A DNA stretch of 8,416 nucleotides from contig JAGQRC010000111.1 in the NCBI GenBank assembly GCA_020425835.1, positions 1 through 8,416 of the forward strand. Direction: 5' to 3'. Under the pieces are notes generated by a model. That model made no database searches, was not told the DNA's origin, and saw only the letters and a list, made by a program, of their open reading frames with translations. The translations under genes and the position numbers were made by a program. This document shows, piece after piece, positions 1 to 7,038 of this stretch; position 1 is the first letter of the stretch, and each line of letters opens with the position of its first letter. Source of the stretch: Planctomycetota bacterium (lineage in GTDB: Bacteria > Planctomycetota > UBA8108 > UBA1146 > JAJFFE01).

Positions 1-1
1 T

Positions 2-1306
2 GCGCAGTTCCTCAAGCAGCTCGGCAGGCTGAAAGACGCGAAGCTGACGATCTGCGCGTGGGATGTCGACGACAAGGCCGAGGACCTGCCGCCTCCGGAC
101 AAGCCGGAGTGGGATGACGTCAAGATCAACGGGAAGCCGCTAGGTAGACTCCAGGGGCACAACGGCGAGTGGTCGAAAACAACCTTCGACGTCAAGATCG
201 AGGACCTGCTCTTCCCGGATCCCCAGAATCGGACGATCGGGATGAGGCCCGATGGCGTCGACAACCTGCTCGAGATTCATGTCGACGTCGGAAACGCCCA
301 GGCCGATCAGCTTTGGTGCACGACCATCAAGTGGGTCAGCCTGGAGTTCTGGTGCATGTCGCCCACGGTGTTCGTGCACGGCAACTCGCAGAGCTCAGCC
401 TGGTGGGTGGACTTTCCCGTGCAGTTCGACTTCCGATACCTCCTCTACGACAAGTCGATCAACCTCGATCCGAGCGCCACGAGCATCTCGAACAACGGTC
501 AACAGCTGTTGGCAGAGATTCCGCCGATTGCCGAGAGCTTCGGCGTCGACGCAGTCCACGTTGTCGCGCACAGCAAGGGAGGCCTCGACTCGCGTCACTT
601 CCTGGCATTGCTGAACAAGGCCACGCCACCGCCGACCGAGGTCATTTCTCTCACAACGCTGTGCACTCCGCACGCGGGGAGCGTAGGTGCAGACCTCGTG
701 TTTCAGATGCACCTTGCGAAGAAGAACGCGCTGGAAGTGGAGTTCTCCGGATTCCCGGAGCTCCTCGACAAGATTGCCGAGAAGATGCCCTTCAACCAAG
801 GGCACCCGGATCTGACACAGGCCGCGGCGGCGGACTTCAATCAGACCAATCTCCCGAGGCTCCCCGGCGACACTCTCTATGGTGCGTTCGGGGCAGATCT
901 CGATCGAAACGGAAACGGGCTTGTCGACCTGGTGCCCGATGGCCAGGGACTCTTCGGAGAGAAGCCTTTGTTCTGTCCCGGCAACCTCTGGCTCAAGTAC
1001 CTGACCGCTGCGTACCAAGCGATCGGCACCTCGCTGACCTTCAAGGTGGCCCGAGTCGGAGGCAAGGCGACTCTGACTCGCACTCCGAACCTGGGCCCAT
1101 TCTTGAAGAACGACATCCTCGTCACCGTCGACAGCGCGCTAGGCAAGAACACCGGCGGCTACGACACACGTCTCGGGCTCGCGGTCCCCATGGTCGGAGC
1201 GAACTCGCGCAACCACGAGACCATCGAGGACACCGACGTCGCGGAAACAGTCACAGGGTGGCTCACGAGCTGTGAGCTCGGGAACGGAGACTTGAAACAA
1301 GAATGA
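2..1306 (+). CDS. Lipase/esterase-like alpha/beta-hydrolase, 5'-truncated by window edge
   Basis: The frame is open from base 2, so this is the last 434 residues of a longer protein; ATG 242 is probably internal. Residues 1-115 look like an all-beta domain (INGKPLGRL near residue 42, then alternating strands). The hydrolase domain follows: oxyanion HG at 126-127 (PTVFVHGN), nucleophile elbow AHSKGG with Ser191 (codon 572-574), and CTPHAGS at 221-227, a triacylglycerol-lipase-type motif. The likely acid is Asp371 in KNDILVTVDSALG and the likely base His405 in RNHETI. This order and spacing match bacterial lipases and PGAP1-like hydrolases. A D-x-N-x-N-G-x-x-D loop (301-309, bases 902-928) looks calcium-binding. 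Ester hydrolysis outside the cytoplasm is inferred from the fold and the secreted neighbour; the export signal would lie upstream. The stop overlaps the next start (ATGA), so the two are probably co-translated. Family is fairly sure, substrate unknown. Confidence 0.85.
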   Translation, partial: AQFLKQLGRLKDAKLTICAWDVDDKAEDLPPPDKPEWDDVKINGKPLGRLQGHNGEWSKTTFDVKIEDLLFPDPQNRTIGMRPDGVDNLLEIHVDVGNAQADQLWCTTIKWVSLEFWCMSPTVFVHGNSQSSAWWVDFPVQFDFRYLLYDKSINLDPSATSISNNGQQLLAEIPPIAESFGVDAVHVVAHSKGGLDSRHFLALLNKATPPPTEVISLTTLCTPHAGSVGADLVFQMHLAKKNALEVEFSGFPELLDKIAEKMPFNQGHPDLTQAAAADFNQTNLPRLPGDTLYGAFGADLDRNGNGLVDLVPDGQGLFGEKPLFCPGNLWLKYLTAAYQAIGTSLTFKVARVGGKATLTRTPNLGPFLKNDILVTVDSALGKNTGGYDTRLGLAVPMVGANSRNHETIEDTDVAETVTGWLTSCELGNGDLKQE

Positions 1307-4300
1307 AAGCGCTGCACAACATCCAGATCTGGGCACTCTTGGCCCTGATCGCCAACTTCGGGATGCTCGACCATTCGTGTGGCCAAGGGGCCGAGCGCGA
1401 GCTGGGTCTCGTCGCGACTCGCACGCAGGTCGCGGTCTTGGCTCCAGGGGACACTGTGGCCCTGGACTTCGTCGTGGACGACTGCTCGGAGCTCACCTTT
1501 CGGATTCGAACGACGGCGCCATCCTTGATTTCGAGCATCGAGGGACCCGGCGGACAGTTCATCGACCCCGGTACCACCGGGACCTACGGCGCTACGTACA
1601 CTGGCGGAGTCGGCATTGGCGGAGCACCGATTCTCATCGATCTCTTCAGCGGAGATGCCTTCACCGAGGTCTATCAACTCCCGACTCTCGGACCAGGTGC
1701 ATACACCGTCAAGCTCGCCGACGCTTGGGGACAGAAGGACCAGGGAGTGGTGGTGGACCTGACGCTCGACAGCGACGTCGTGACCAGCGCCTTCTCGATC
1801 GACGGCCTCGTCACTGCGGGCAGCTCGGCCGCAGTCTCGGTCGCCGTGTTCGAGGCGGACGTTCCTGTCACCGGAGCGACGGTCACGGCAAAGGCCGTGG
1901 ATCCCTTGGGGGGCGTCCAGACACTGACGCTGCTGGACAACGGTCTGGGCGCGGACGCCCAGACCGGAGACGGACTCTACTCGACCTATCTCGCTCCATC
2001 GGGCGTCGCGGGGCTCCACTCCGTCCGAGCGGTGATCGCCGGGACTTCCTCGGGAGGACTCGCTTTCGAGCGAGATGCGGCGACCGAAGTGAACGTGTCC
2101 GTACCTACGGCCACGCTCACGGGAAGAGGCTACTCCGACTACGCAGTCGACCAGAATGGTAACTTCCTGTATGACTTCGTCGCGATCACCTGCGCGCTGA
2201 ACGTACAGCAAGCAGGAACCTACGCGGTCGAAATGACCGTGGAGAGTCCACTCGGAGCGCTGACCTCCGCGTACGGAGAGGCGTCGCTCTCGGCCGGCAC
2301 CAGGCAAATCGCGGCAAATTTGACGGCGGAGTCGATCTTGCGGCTCGGCGAGACGGGCCCGTTCCTGGTGCGCGAGGTGTACCTCTCGCGAATCGACCTC
2401 ACCGGACCCGTGCCGCAAGACGTCGAGTACGAGGTCGGCTACTCCACGGGGAGCTACGCTCTCGAATCGCTGGAGCGTCCACCCCTCTCGCTCACCGGAA
2501 CGAACCAAGATTGGGGCGCGGACAGCGACGGGAACCAGGAGTACGAGACTCTGGAGATCGAGATCGGCGTCGCGGCGATCTATGCCGACAACTACTCCTA
2601 CGAGGCCACGCTCGTCGACAGTGCGGGAACAGAAGTCGGTCGGGTCTTCGGCTCGGTGGCGATCCCGGCCAACTCCTGGGACTTCCCGGTTCGGCTCAGC
2701 TTTCCAGGCGACAAGTTCCGAGCCTGGGGAGTAGCGGGCCCACTCGAGGTGCGGAACTTCTCGCTCGAGGGGATCTTCGACCTGTTCGACTCGGTTGCGA
2801 TGGAAACATCGGAGTACGACCCGTCGCAGTTCGAGAACAAGGGTGGCGACGCCATCTTCGTCATGGTCTTCAATCGCACGGGGCAGGCTGCCTCGGACCT
2901 GCACTTGACCTTCCAGGGCGGCGAAGGCCACCTTGTCTGCGACGCCAATACGGTCGTGGCCGGTCAGAACTGTCCGACTCCGAGCGTCGTGATCTCACCC
3001 CCTGTCGCACAGGACACGGTGGACATCGACTGGGGAACCCCGTGTGTCCCCGTCGAGGGCGTCGCAGCCATGATCGTGCGTACGGACAACGGACCCCTGC
3101 GCTGGCTCAGCGGCTGGTGGTCGGGACCCGGTGGTGTGCACATCGGAGATGTCAGCGAGCTCGACATCTTCATCTTCCCGATCGGGGAGTCTCCCTGTGT
3201 CGGTTTCGATACGATGCGCATCGAGCGAGTTTGTGTTCCCCTGGGACCGATCGTTCGAGGGCCGCTTTTCCAGATTCCTGGGCGACCCTGTTGGTGGCGC
3301 TACGACTGTATCCCGACTCAGATCTGCTTCTACCGCGTCACCCAGTGCTGCACCGTGACCCGTGAGGACCGAATCGTGGGAGAGCAGTGCTTCTCCCTCA
3401 CCGGATGGGCGACCGGGGAGGTGATACCTGCCCACTATGAACTCGTGAGAGTCACGAATGCGACGGCTGCCTACTCGCCGTCCCTCATCCAACCGGTGGG
3501 GATGTTCCCGAGCCCCAATCCGTTGCCGAACGTCGAAGTTCCATGGACGTCGGACTTCCGTGTCGTGTTCTCGGATGATGGAGGGCAGACATACCGTCCG
3601 GGTGCGACGCTGCTGACGACGTTCGCAACACTCGGGGAGACTCTCCAGATCCAGGGACCCACGCAGGTGTACGAGGGCGGGTGGACCGAACTCTTGCAGC
3701 TCATGGCAGCCCGATACTTCGAAGCGGCGTCCACCATCGAACCTCTACTCGCCGAGCTGCAACTCACGATCGAGGCCGAGGACAGTCCGAACTCGGAGGC
3801 GCTCCTCGCTCACTTCGGCAGCATCCAGATCGGGATGACGCTCCTCGCCGAGCAGATGTTCTCTGGGGTGATCTACGACCCGGAGCCGCTCGAGCAACTC
3901 GAGACTGGGCTTCGTGGCGTCGAGGAGGTACTTCGATCGCTTGACTCCCCGCGGCTCAATCACGCCGCTGACAACATCGCGAGCATCGCGGACGGTGTTG
4001 GAGTTTCCCACGAGATGGCGGTGGCTGGAATGTCCACTGTCGAGGAGCAAGACTACTTCTTGTGGGGATTGCAGAATCGTTTCGAGCCGGGTCTCCGAAG
4101 CGTGGCCACAGGCTTGACGGCACACAGTCGGGTCCACCTCGATCTCGGTGACTACCGCTGGTACCCGTCCACCATTCGCGGCGTTGAGGTCCAGTTCAAG
4201 CCAGATGGCTGGGACGTGGCGAAAGCTCCGGAGTCGCTGCACGTCTCGGATCGTTTCGAGATCGACGTGCGAAGTCAAGGCCCGGGTCAAGTGTGGATCA

Positions 4301-4611
4301 AGCCGCCCGGGTATCTCAGTCGCGTTGTCACTCTGACGGGAGAGGAGGGTGAGTACGTCTCGCCCCCCACGTTCTACGCCGGGGACGTCGATGGAGACAA
4401 CGATGTCGACATTGCTGACTACATGCTCGTCTTCAATGCGTGGGGAGCGGGGCCCACGGACTGCTCCCCATCCGACGTCAATGCGAGTGGAAACGTCGAT
4501 ATGGAAGACTTGCAGATCGTTGCATCGCACTACGGATTCATCGGTGAGTCCTTCCCAGCTCCACCGCCCCCGCCCGACTCGGACATCGAGGTCCGGCATG
4601 ACGGAGGGTAA
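1303..4611 (+). CDS. Large secreted modular protein with C-terminal type I dockerin
   Basis: This is a 1102-residue protein. Residues 1-29 read as a Sec signal peptide (Lys2, hydrophobic core IWALLALIANFGML, probable cleavage near SCG-QG); there is no lipobox. Residues 30-155 are beta-rich. At about 155-265 is an Ig-like module with LLDNGLGADAQTGDGLYS, typical of bacterial surface and secreted proteins. Two related modules follow at about 270-366 and 395-491, each with a Ca-binding-type loop (DQNGNFLYD, DSDGNQEYE). Residues 546-696 hold 11 cysteines, likely disulfide-bonded. Residues 790-945 look helical. The type I dockerin lies at 1027-1078, with GDVDGDNDVDIADY and the second, weaker repeat DVNASGNVDMEDL, followed by a proline-rich tail. 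No catalytic motif was recognised, so it may bind, scaffold or act at the cell surface. The start is fixed by the ATGA overlap with the hydrolase gene. Dockerin and secretion are sure; the middle is unassigned. Confidence 0.9.
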   Translation: MKALHNIQIWALLALIANFGMLDHSCGQGAERELGLVATRTQVAVLAPGDTVALDFVVDDCSELTFRIRTTAPSLISSIEGPGGQFIDPGTTGTYGATYTGGVGIGGAPILIDLFSGDAFTEVYQLPTLGPGAYTVKLADAWGQKDQGVVVDLTLDSDVVTSAFSIDGLVTAGSSAAVSVAVFEADVPVTGATVTAKAVDPLGGVQTLTLLDNGLGADAQTGDGLYSTYLAPSGVAGLHSVRAVIAGTSSGGLAFERDAATEVNVSVPTATLTGRGYSDYAVDQNGNFLYDFVAITCALNVQQAGTYAVEMTVESPLGALTSAYGEASLSAGTRQIAANLTAESILRLGETGPFLVREVYLSRIDLTGPVPQDVEYEVGYSTGSYALESLERPPLSLTGTNQDWGADSDGNQEYETLEIEIGVAAIYADNYSYEATLVDSAGTEVGRVFGSVAIPANSWDFPVRLSFPGDKFRAWGVAGPLEVRNFSLEGIFDLFDSVAMETSEYDPSQFENKGGDAIFVMVFNRTGQAASDLHLTFQGGEGHLVCDANTVVAGQNCPTPSVVISPPVAQDTVDIDWGTPCVPVEGVAAMIVRTDNGPLRWLSGWWSGPGGVHIGDVSELDIFIFPIGESPCVGFDTMRIERVCVPLGPIVRGPLFQIPGRPCWWRYDCIPTQICFYRVTQCCTVTREDRIVGEQCFSLTGWATGEVIPAHYELVRVTNATAAYSPSLIQPVGMFPSPNPLPNVEVPWTSDFRVVFSDDGGQTYRPGATLLTTFATLGETLQIQGPTQVYEGGWTELLQLMAARYFEAASTIEPLLAELQLTIEAEDSPNSEALLAHFGSIQIGMTLLAEQMFSGVIYDPEPLEQLETGLRGVEEVLRSLDSPRLNHAADNIASIADGVGVSHEMAVAGMSTVEEQDYFLWGLQNRFEPGLRSVATGLTAHSRVHLDLGDYRWYPSTIRGVEVQFKPDGWDVAKAPESLHVSDRFEIDVRSQGPGQVWIKPPGYLSRVVTLTGEEGEYVSPPTFYAGDVDGDNDVDIADYMLVFNAWGAGPTDCSPSDVNASGNVDMEDLQIVASHYGFIGESFPAPPPPPDSDIEVRHDGG

Positions 4612-4679
4612 GGGGAGATTCTGACCGCGAAGTCTCGGACGGTCCGCGGTCCGTTCGAGGAGTCTTGACCACGACCGAG

Positions 4680-4710
4680 CCGCGGGGAGGATCCTCCCCG
4701 CGGTTCTGTC
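4680..4710 (+). terminator. Rho-independent terminator, 24-nt perfect palindrome
   Basis: Bases 4680-4703 are a perfect palindrome with arms CCGCGGGGAGGA and TCCTCCCCGCGG, extendable outward by a G-T and an A-T pair. The T-rich run TTCTGTCTTT follows on the + strand. It lies 68 nt after the stop of the dockerin gene and ahead of the glycosyltransferase, so it should end the hydrolase/dockerin transcript. In RNA the central few bases form the loop. Confidence 0.8.
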
Positions 4711-4815
4711 TTTCCGGTACGCGGCGGACCAGGCTCCCGAGGGTGGGTGGAGCGACGCCTACGAGTTTGAGTAGACTCCGGCGTCCCGGCGCTCACCTCC
4801 GAGCCCGAGCACCGT

Positions 4816-4820
4816 GGAGG
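4816..4820 (+). promoter_or_regulatory. Ribosome binding site deciding the GTG 4829 start
   Basis: GGAGG lies 8 nt before GTG 4829, an ideal Shine-Dalgarno spacing. It overlaps the alternative GTG 4814 codon, so it cannot serve that start. Confidence 0.65.
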
Positions 4821-4828
4821 TCCCTGTC

Positions 4829-5563
4829 GTGTCGCAGATCGGATCGCTGTCGATCGTCGTTCCCGCGTTCAACGAGGAGAAGCGGATCGGTCGCTGCCTC
4901 GCTTCGGTGCGGGTCGCGATGCACGAGGTCGGGCTTCGAGACTCGTCGTGGGAGCTCATCGTCACCGACAACGCGTGCACGGACGCGACGGCCGAGATCG
5001 CGCGGCGCCACGGCGCCCGGGTGGTCCGCGAGGAGGTGCGTCAGATCTCGCGTTCTCGCAACGCGGGCGCGTCGATCGCTCGGCACGAGTGGTTGCTGTT
5101 CATCGATGCGGACTCCCAGCTCTCATCGGAGACGCTCTGGCAGATGCTCCACGCGATCGCTCACGAGGAACTCGTCGGCGGCGGCGCGTTGGTCGCGCTC
5201 GATGGCGCACCTTGGATCGGTCGAAGACTCGTCGACTTCTGGAATACCATCTCGCGCTCGTTCGGCTGGGCGGCCGGCTCCTTCATCTTCTGTCGGTCGG
5301 ACGCGTTCCGGGACGTGCGCGGGTTCAGTCTCGAGCTGTTCGCGGGCGAGGAGGTCGATCTCACCCAGCGGCTCAAGGCTTGGGGTCGACCGAAGGGCCT
5401 TCGGTTCCGGATCCTGACCCGCACTCGCCATCACAGCTCGGGACGCAAGTTCCAGCTCTACGGGAAGCGCGACTTCGCAAAGCTGTTCTTCCGCGGGTTG
5501 CGACCGGGACGCCTGCTGCGCACACGCGATCAGCTCGACTTCTTCTACGACGGACGACGCTGA
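4829..5563 (+). CDS. Family 2 glycosyltransferase (GT-A fold)
   Basis: This is a 244-residue protein that probably moves a sugar from a nucleotide-sugar donor to an unidentified acceptor. Numbered from GTG 4829, the GT2 marks are SIVVPAFNEE at 8-17, VTDNACTDAT at 45-54 (nucleotide-binding Asp), the DxD-like metal-binding FIDADS at 91-96, and an acidic GEEVDL at 173-178 where GT2 enzymes carry the catalytic base region. No transmembrane helix is evident, so it probably acts in the cytoplasm or at the inner membrane face. GTG 4829 is preferred because GGAGG (4816-4820) sits 8 nt upstream; GTG 4814 would add five residues and lacks a comparable site. The gene stands alone between a terminator and a promoter-like box. 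The acceptor cannot be read from the window. Confidence 0.88.
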   Translation: MSQIGSLSIVVPAFNEEKRIGRCLASVRVAMHEVGLRDSSWELIVTDNACTDATAEIARRHGARVVREEVRQISRSRNAGASIARHEWLLFIDADSQLSSETLWQMLHAIAHEELVGGGALVALDGAPWIGRRLVDFWNTISRSFGWAAGSFIFCRSDAFRDVRGFSLELFAGEEVDLTQRLKAWGRPKGLRFRILTRTRHHSSGRKFQLYGKRDFAKLFFRGLRPGRLLRTRDQLDFFYDGRR

Positions 5564-5600
5564 AGGTCTCCGAACGGGGTGATCGGCCCATCGATCCCGC

Positions 5601-5606
5601 TACAAT
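5601..5606 (+). promoter_or_regulatory. Possible -10 box (TACAAT) for the DinB/SRPBCC pair
   Basis: TACAAT matches the sigma-70 -10 consensus at 5 of 6 positions and lies 21 nt before the ATG at 5628, leaving room for a short leader with the strong ribosome-binding site. No good -35 element is visible; the best is GTGATC, with a 16-nt spacer. Transcription could also run on from the glycosyltransferase. Confidence 0.35.
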
Positions 5607-5627
5607 GCGCGCCCGAAGGAGGAGCCG

Positions 5628-6098
5628 ATGCCCGACGTTCCCGAACACCGGTATCGCGGTGCCCGCGCGATGGTCGTTCTTCACGAGAGACACCTGCGAT
5701 CCTGCATCGACGTATGGAAGCGTTTCGCCGCGTCCGGGCGATCGCTCCCAGCGACGAGCGATCCCGACTACGCGTCGTCGTCGGCCCTCCTGCGCCATCT
5801 GGTCGCCTGCGCGCGAGGCTACATGTTCTGGTGCTGCAAGGTGCTGGGTCTCCCGGAGCCGGCGATCCCCGAGGTGGCGCCGGTCGAGCGCATCGCGGAG
5901 GAGGTGGACGAGGCTCTCGAGAGTGTTCTCGCGGGATGGCGGACCCCGCTGGTCGATGTCGAGGAGGAGCGTTTCGGTGAGTCCGCGCCGTCGGCGTGGA
6001 AGATCGTCTACTGTGTCGATGCGATGCTCGAGCACGCTGTGATGCATCCGATTCGCCACGAGCTCCAACTTCGGGAGCTCCTCGGATCGATCGAGTGA
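5628..6098 (+). CDS. DinB-like four-helix-bundle protein
   Basis: This is a 156-residue, mostly helical protein. His57 (LLRHLVACARGY) and a C-terminal His140-x3-His144 (MHPIRHELQL) give the three-histidine metal pattern of the DinB/YfiT superfamily; His136 is a further candidate. Length and the spacing of the histidines fit that family, whose members are metal-binding and include some thiol-transferases, though most have no known substrate. Cysteines at 61, 69, 70 and 129 are more than usual. AAGGAGG (5616-5622) lies 5 nt before the ATG. The SRPBCC gene starts 13 nt after the stop, so they are probably co-transcribed. Family assignment is moderately sure and rests on the histidine pattern; the reaction is unknown. 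Confidence 0.72.
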   Translation: MPDVPEHRYRGARAMVVLHERHLRSCIDVWKRFAASGRSLPATSDPDYASSSALLRHLVACARGYMFWCCKVLGLPEPAIPEVAPVERIAEEVDEALESVLAGWRTPLVDVEEERFGESAPSAWKIVYCVDAMLEHAVMHPIRHELQLRELLGSIE

Positions 6099-6111
6099 AG
6101 GGGAGCTCGTC

Positions 6112-6627
6112 ATGGTCTGGCTCTGGGTGTTGCTGGGGTTCGTCGTCCTGCTGCTCGTTCCCTTCGTCGTCGGGCTCTTCCTGCCCGAGGGGTACGAAGG
6201 ACACGCAAGCGCTCGCTTGGAGCGGAGCCCGGAGGAAATCTGGGAAGCGATCCACGATCCGGAGCGCCACCCGATGAGCGGCCGGATGTGCAAGGGTATC
6301 CATCGCGACGATGGACGGGACGCGTCGAGCCTCCCGGAGTGGACCGAGGATCTCGGGAGCACGAAGTTGACGGTCACCACCCGCGAGGCGAACCGGCCGC
6401 GACGCTGCGTCCGAGAGATGAGGGATGCGGTCGTGCCGATGAGTGCGAAGTGCGTGATCGAGATCCAGCCCGATGGCCGCGGATCTCGCGTCACCTACTC
6501 CAACGCCACGACCATCCGCAGCGGCACGTGGCACGTGCCGATCTTCCGGTTCATCATGACCATCTCGCATGGCGTCCAGCGCAACTGCGAGAACTGGCTG
6601 AAGGGACTGGAGAAGGAAGAACGCTAG
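6112..6627 (+). CDS. Membrane-anchored SRPBCC (START-like) protein
   Basis: This is a 171-residue protein. Residues 2-24 form one strongly hydrophobic helix, followed by LPEGYEGHASARLERSPEEIWEAIHDPERHP, a typical SRPBCC/polyketide-cyclase-like beginning. Strands, a basic segment and a long C-terminal helix (SHGVQRNCENWLKGLEKEE) complete the helix-grip pattern. The family binds hydrophobic ligands in a deep pocket; the ligand here is unknown. Which face of the membrane carries the domain is not clear. AAGGGGAG (6098-6105) lies 6 nt before the ATG. The TAG stop at 6625-6627 lies within the first copy of a tandem repeat, so the repeat sets the C-terminus. Confidence 0.8.
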   Translation: MVWLWVLLGFVVLLLVPFVVGLFLPEGYEGHASARLERSPEEIWEAIHDPERHPMSGRMCKGIHRDDGRDASSLPEWTEDLGSTKLTVTTREANRPRRCVREMRDAVVPMSAKCVIEIQPDGRGSRVTYSNATTIRSGTWHVPIFRFIMTISHGVQRNCENWLKGLEKEER

Positions 6628-6777
6628 CAGTCCGTTAAGAACTCATTCCGGCCGAGAGCCCGAGCCTCCTGCGCCCCGCACACCCGTCGAAACTCGAAGT
6701 CTAGCAGTCCGTTGAAAACCCGTTCCGGCCGAGAGCCCGATTCTCTGTCGGCCATCACTCCCGCCGAAAGTCGATGT
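6624..6777. repeat. Imperfect tandem repeat, period 77 bp, two copies
   Basis: Copy 1 is 6624-6700 and copy 2 is 6701-6777. The first 40 bases of each (6624-6663, 6701-6740) agree at 36 of 40 positions; both begin CTAGCAGTCCGTT and end TTCCGGCCGAGAGCCCGA. The remaining 37 bases are more diverged but still align without gaps (for example CCCGTCGAAACTCGAAG versus CCCGCCGAAAGTCGATG). The repeat fills most of the 173-bp space between the two convergent operons. Its origin is unknown; an intergenic repeat family, a MITE or the remains of an insertion-sequence end are possible. Confidence 0.85.
6727..6753. other. Stem-loop in the convergent intergenic region
   Basis: GGCCGAGAG (6727-6735) pairs with CTC-TG-TCGGCC (6743-6753), with a two-base bulge and a 7-nt loop. 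It lies between two converging operons and could slow or end transcription from either side, but no T-run follows on either strand. The same left arm occurs in copy 1 of the repeat but without a matching right arm. Confidence 0.4.
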
Positions 6778-6800
6778 ATCCGTCGAGCGCCGTGTCCCGA

Positions 6801-7010
6801 TCAGCTACCGATGCGCTTGAGGTAGTTCGTGGTGAGCGTGCGGGCCCAGTAGCGGGGGACACCGTGTTCTCGCTGCAGAAAGGCGACGGTCTCGTTCGAC
6901 TTCTTCTCCGCGGCACCGAAGAGGTCGAGGATCTCTCGCCAGTCGGCGAGCCCTCGACCCGTCTTCTCGATCACCTTTGCGTCGTCGACGTCCCAGTACT
7001 CCGGCTTCAT
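6801..7010 (-). CDS. DUF4287-like small protein
   Basis: This is a 69-residue protein. The pattern KVIEKTGRGLADWREIL, then SNETVAFLQREHGVPRYWARTLTTNYLK, resembles DUF4287: a K-T-G-x-x-x-x-x-W motif, then a helix with an E/K-E-H-G turn. The function of the family is not known. There is no signal peptide or membrane segment, so it should be cytoplasmic. It is the last gene of the ArsR/SRPBCC operon, 28 nt after the SRPBCC stop, with GAGGG 6 nt before its ATG. Its position suggests control by the ArsR repressor. Being coding is well supported by composition and context; the family name is from memory of the motif. Confidence 0.7.
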   Translation of the reverse strand: MKPEYWDVDDAKVIEKTGRGLADWREILDLFGAAEKKSNETVAFLQREHGVPRYWARTLTTNYLKRIGS

Positions 7011-7038
7011 GGATGGCCCTCGCTTCGGGTTCGGTTCT

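Noticed and set aside
169..1275. 368-residue + strand frame overlapping the hydrolase gene
   Set aside because: Arg-rich shadow frame; the alternative frame carries the HG, AHSKGG, TPH and NHE motifs of a lipase in the right order.
1159..2931. 590-residue open frame on the - strand opposite the hydrolase and dockerin genes
   Set aside because: The sequence is rich in Arg, Asp, Glu and Val without any domain pattern, and the opposite strand encodes clear domains. High GC codon use commonly leaves such long antisense frames.
4636..4653. Short hairpin CGGAC...GTCCG after the dockerin gene
   Set aside because: Five-base stem with no T-run, and the much stronger palindrome lies 27 bases downstream.
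4772..4777. TAGACT as a -10 box for the glycosyltransferase gene
   Set aside because: Only 4 of 6 matches and no -35-like sequence at a proper distance.
4814..4828. Upstream GTG 4814 as start of the glycosyltransferase
   Set aside because: Its first bases overlap the GGAGG that is ideally placed for GTG 4829, and the five extra residues precede the first GT2 strand without adding a motif.
5373..6570. Two overlapping long - strand frames (373 and 341 residues) opposite the glycosyltransferase, DinB-like and SRPBCC genes
   Set aside because: Low-complexity Arg/Pro/Ser-rich translations, no ribosome-binding site of note, and recognisable proteins on the + strand.
6624..6777. Tandem repeat as a CRISPR array or integron attC site
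   Set aside because: Only two copies, directly abutting with no unique spacers, no cas genes or integrase, and no attC-type imperfect palindrome.
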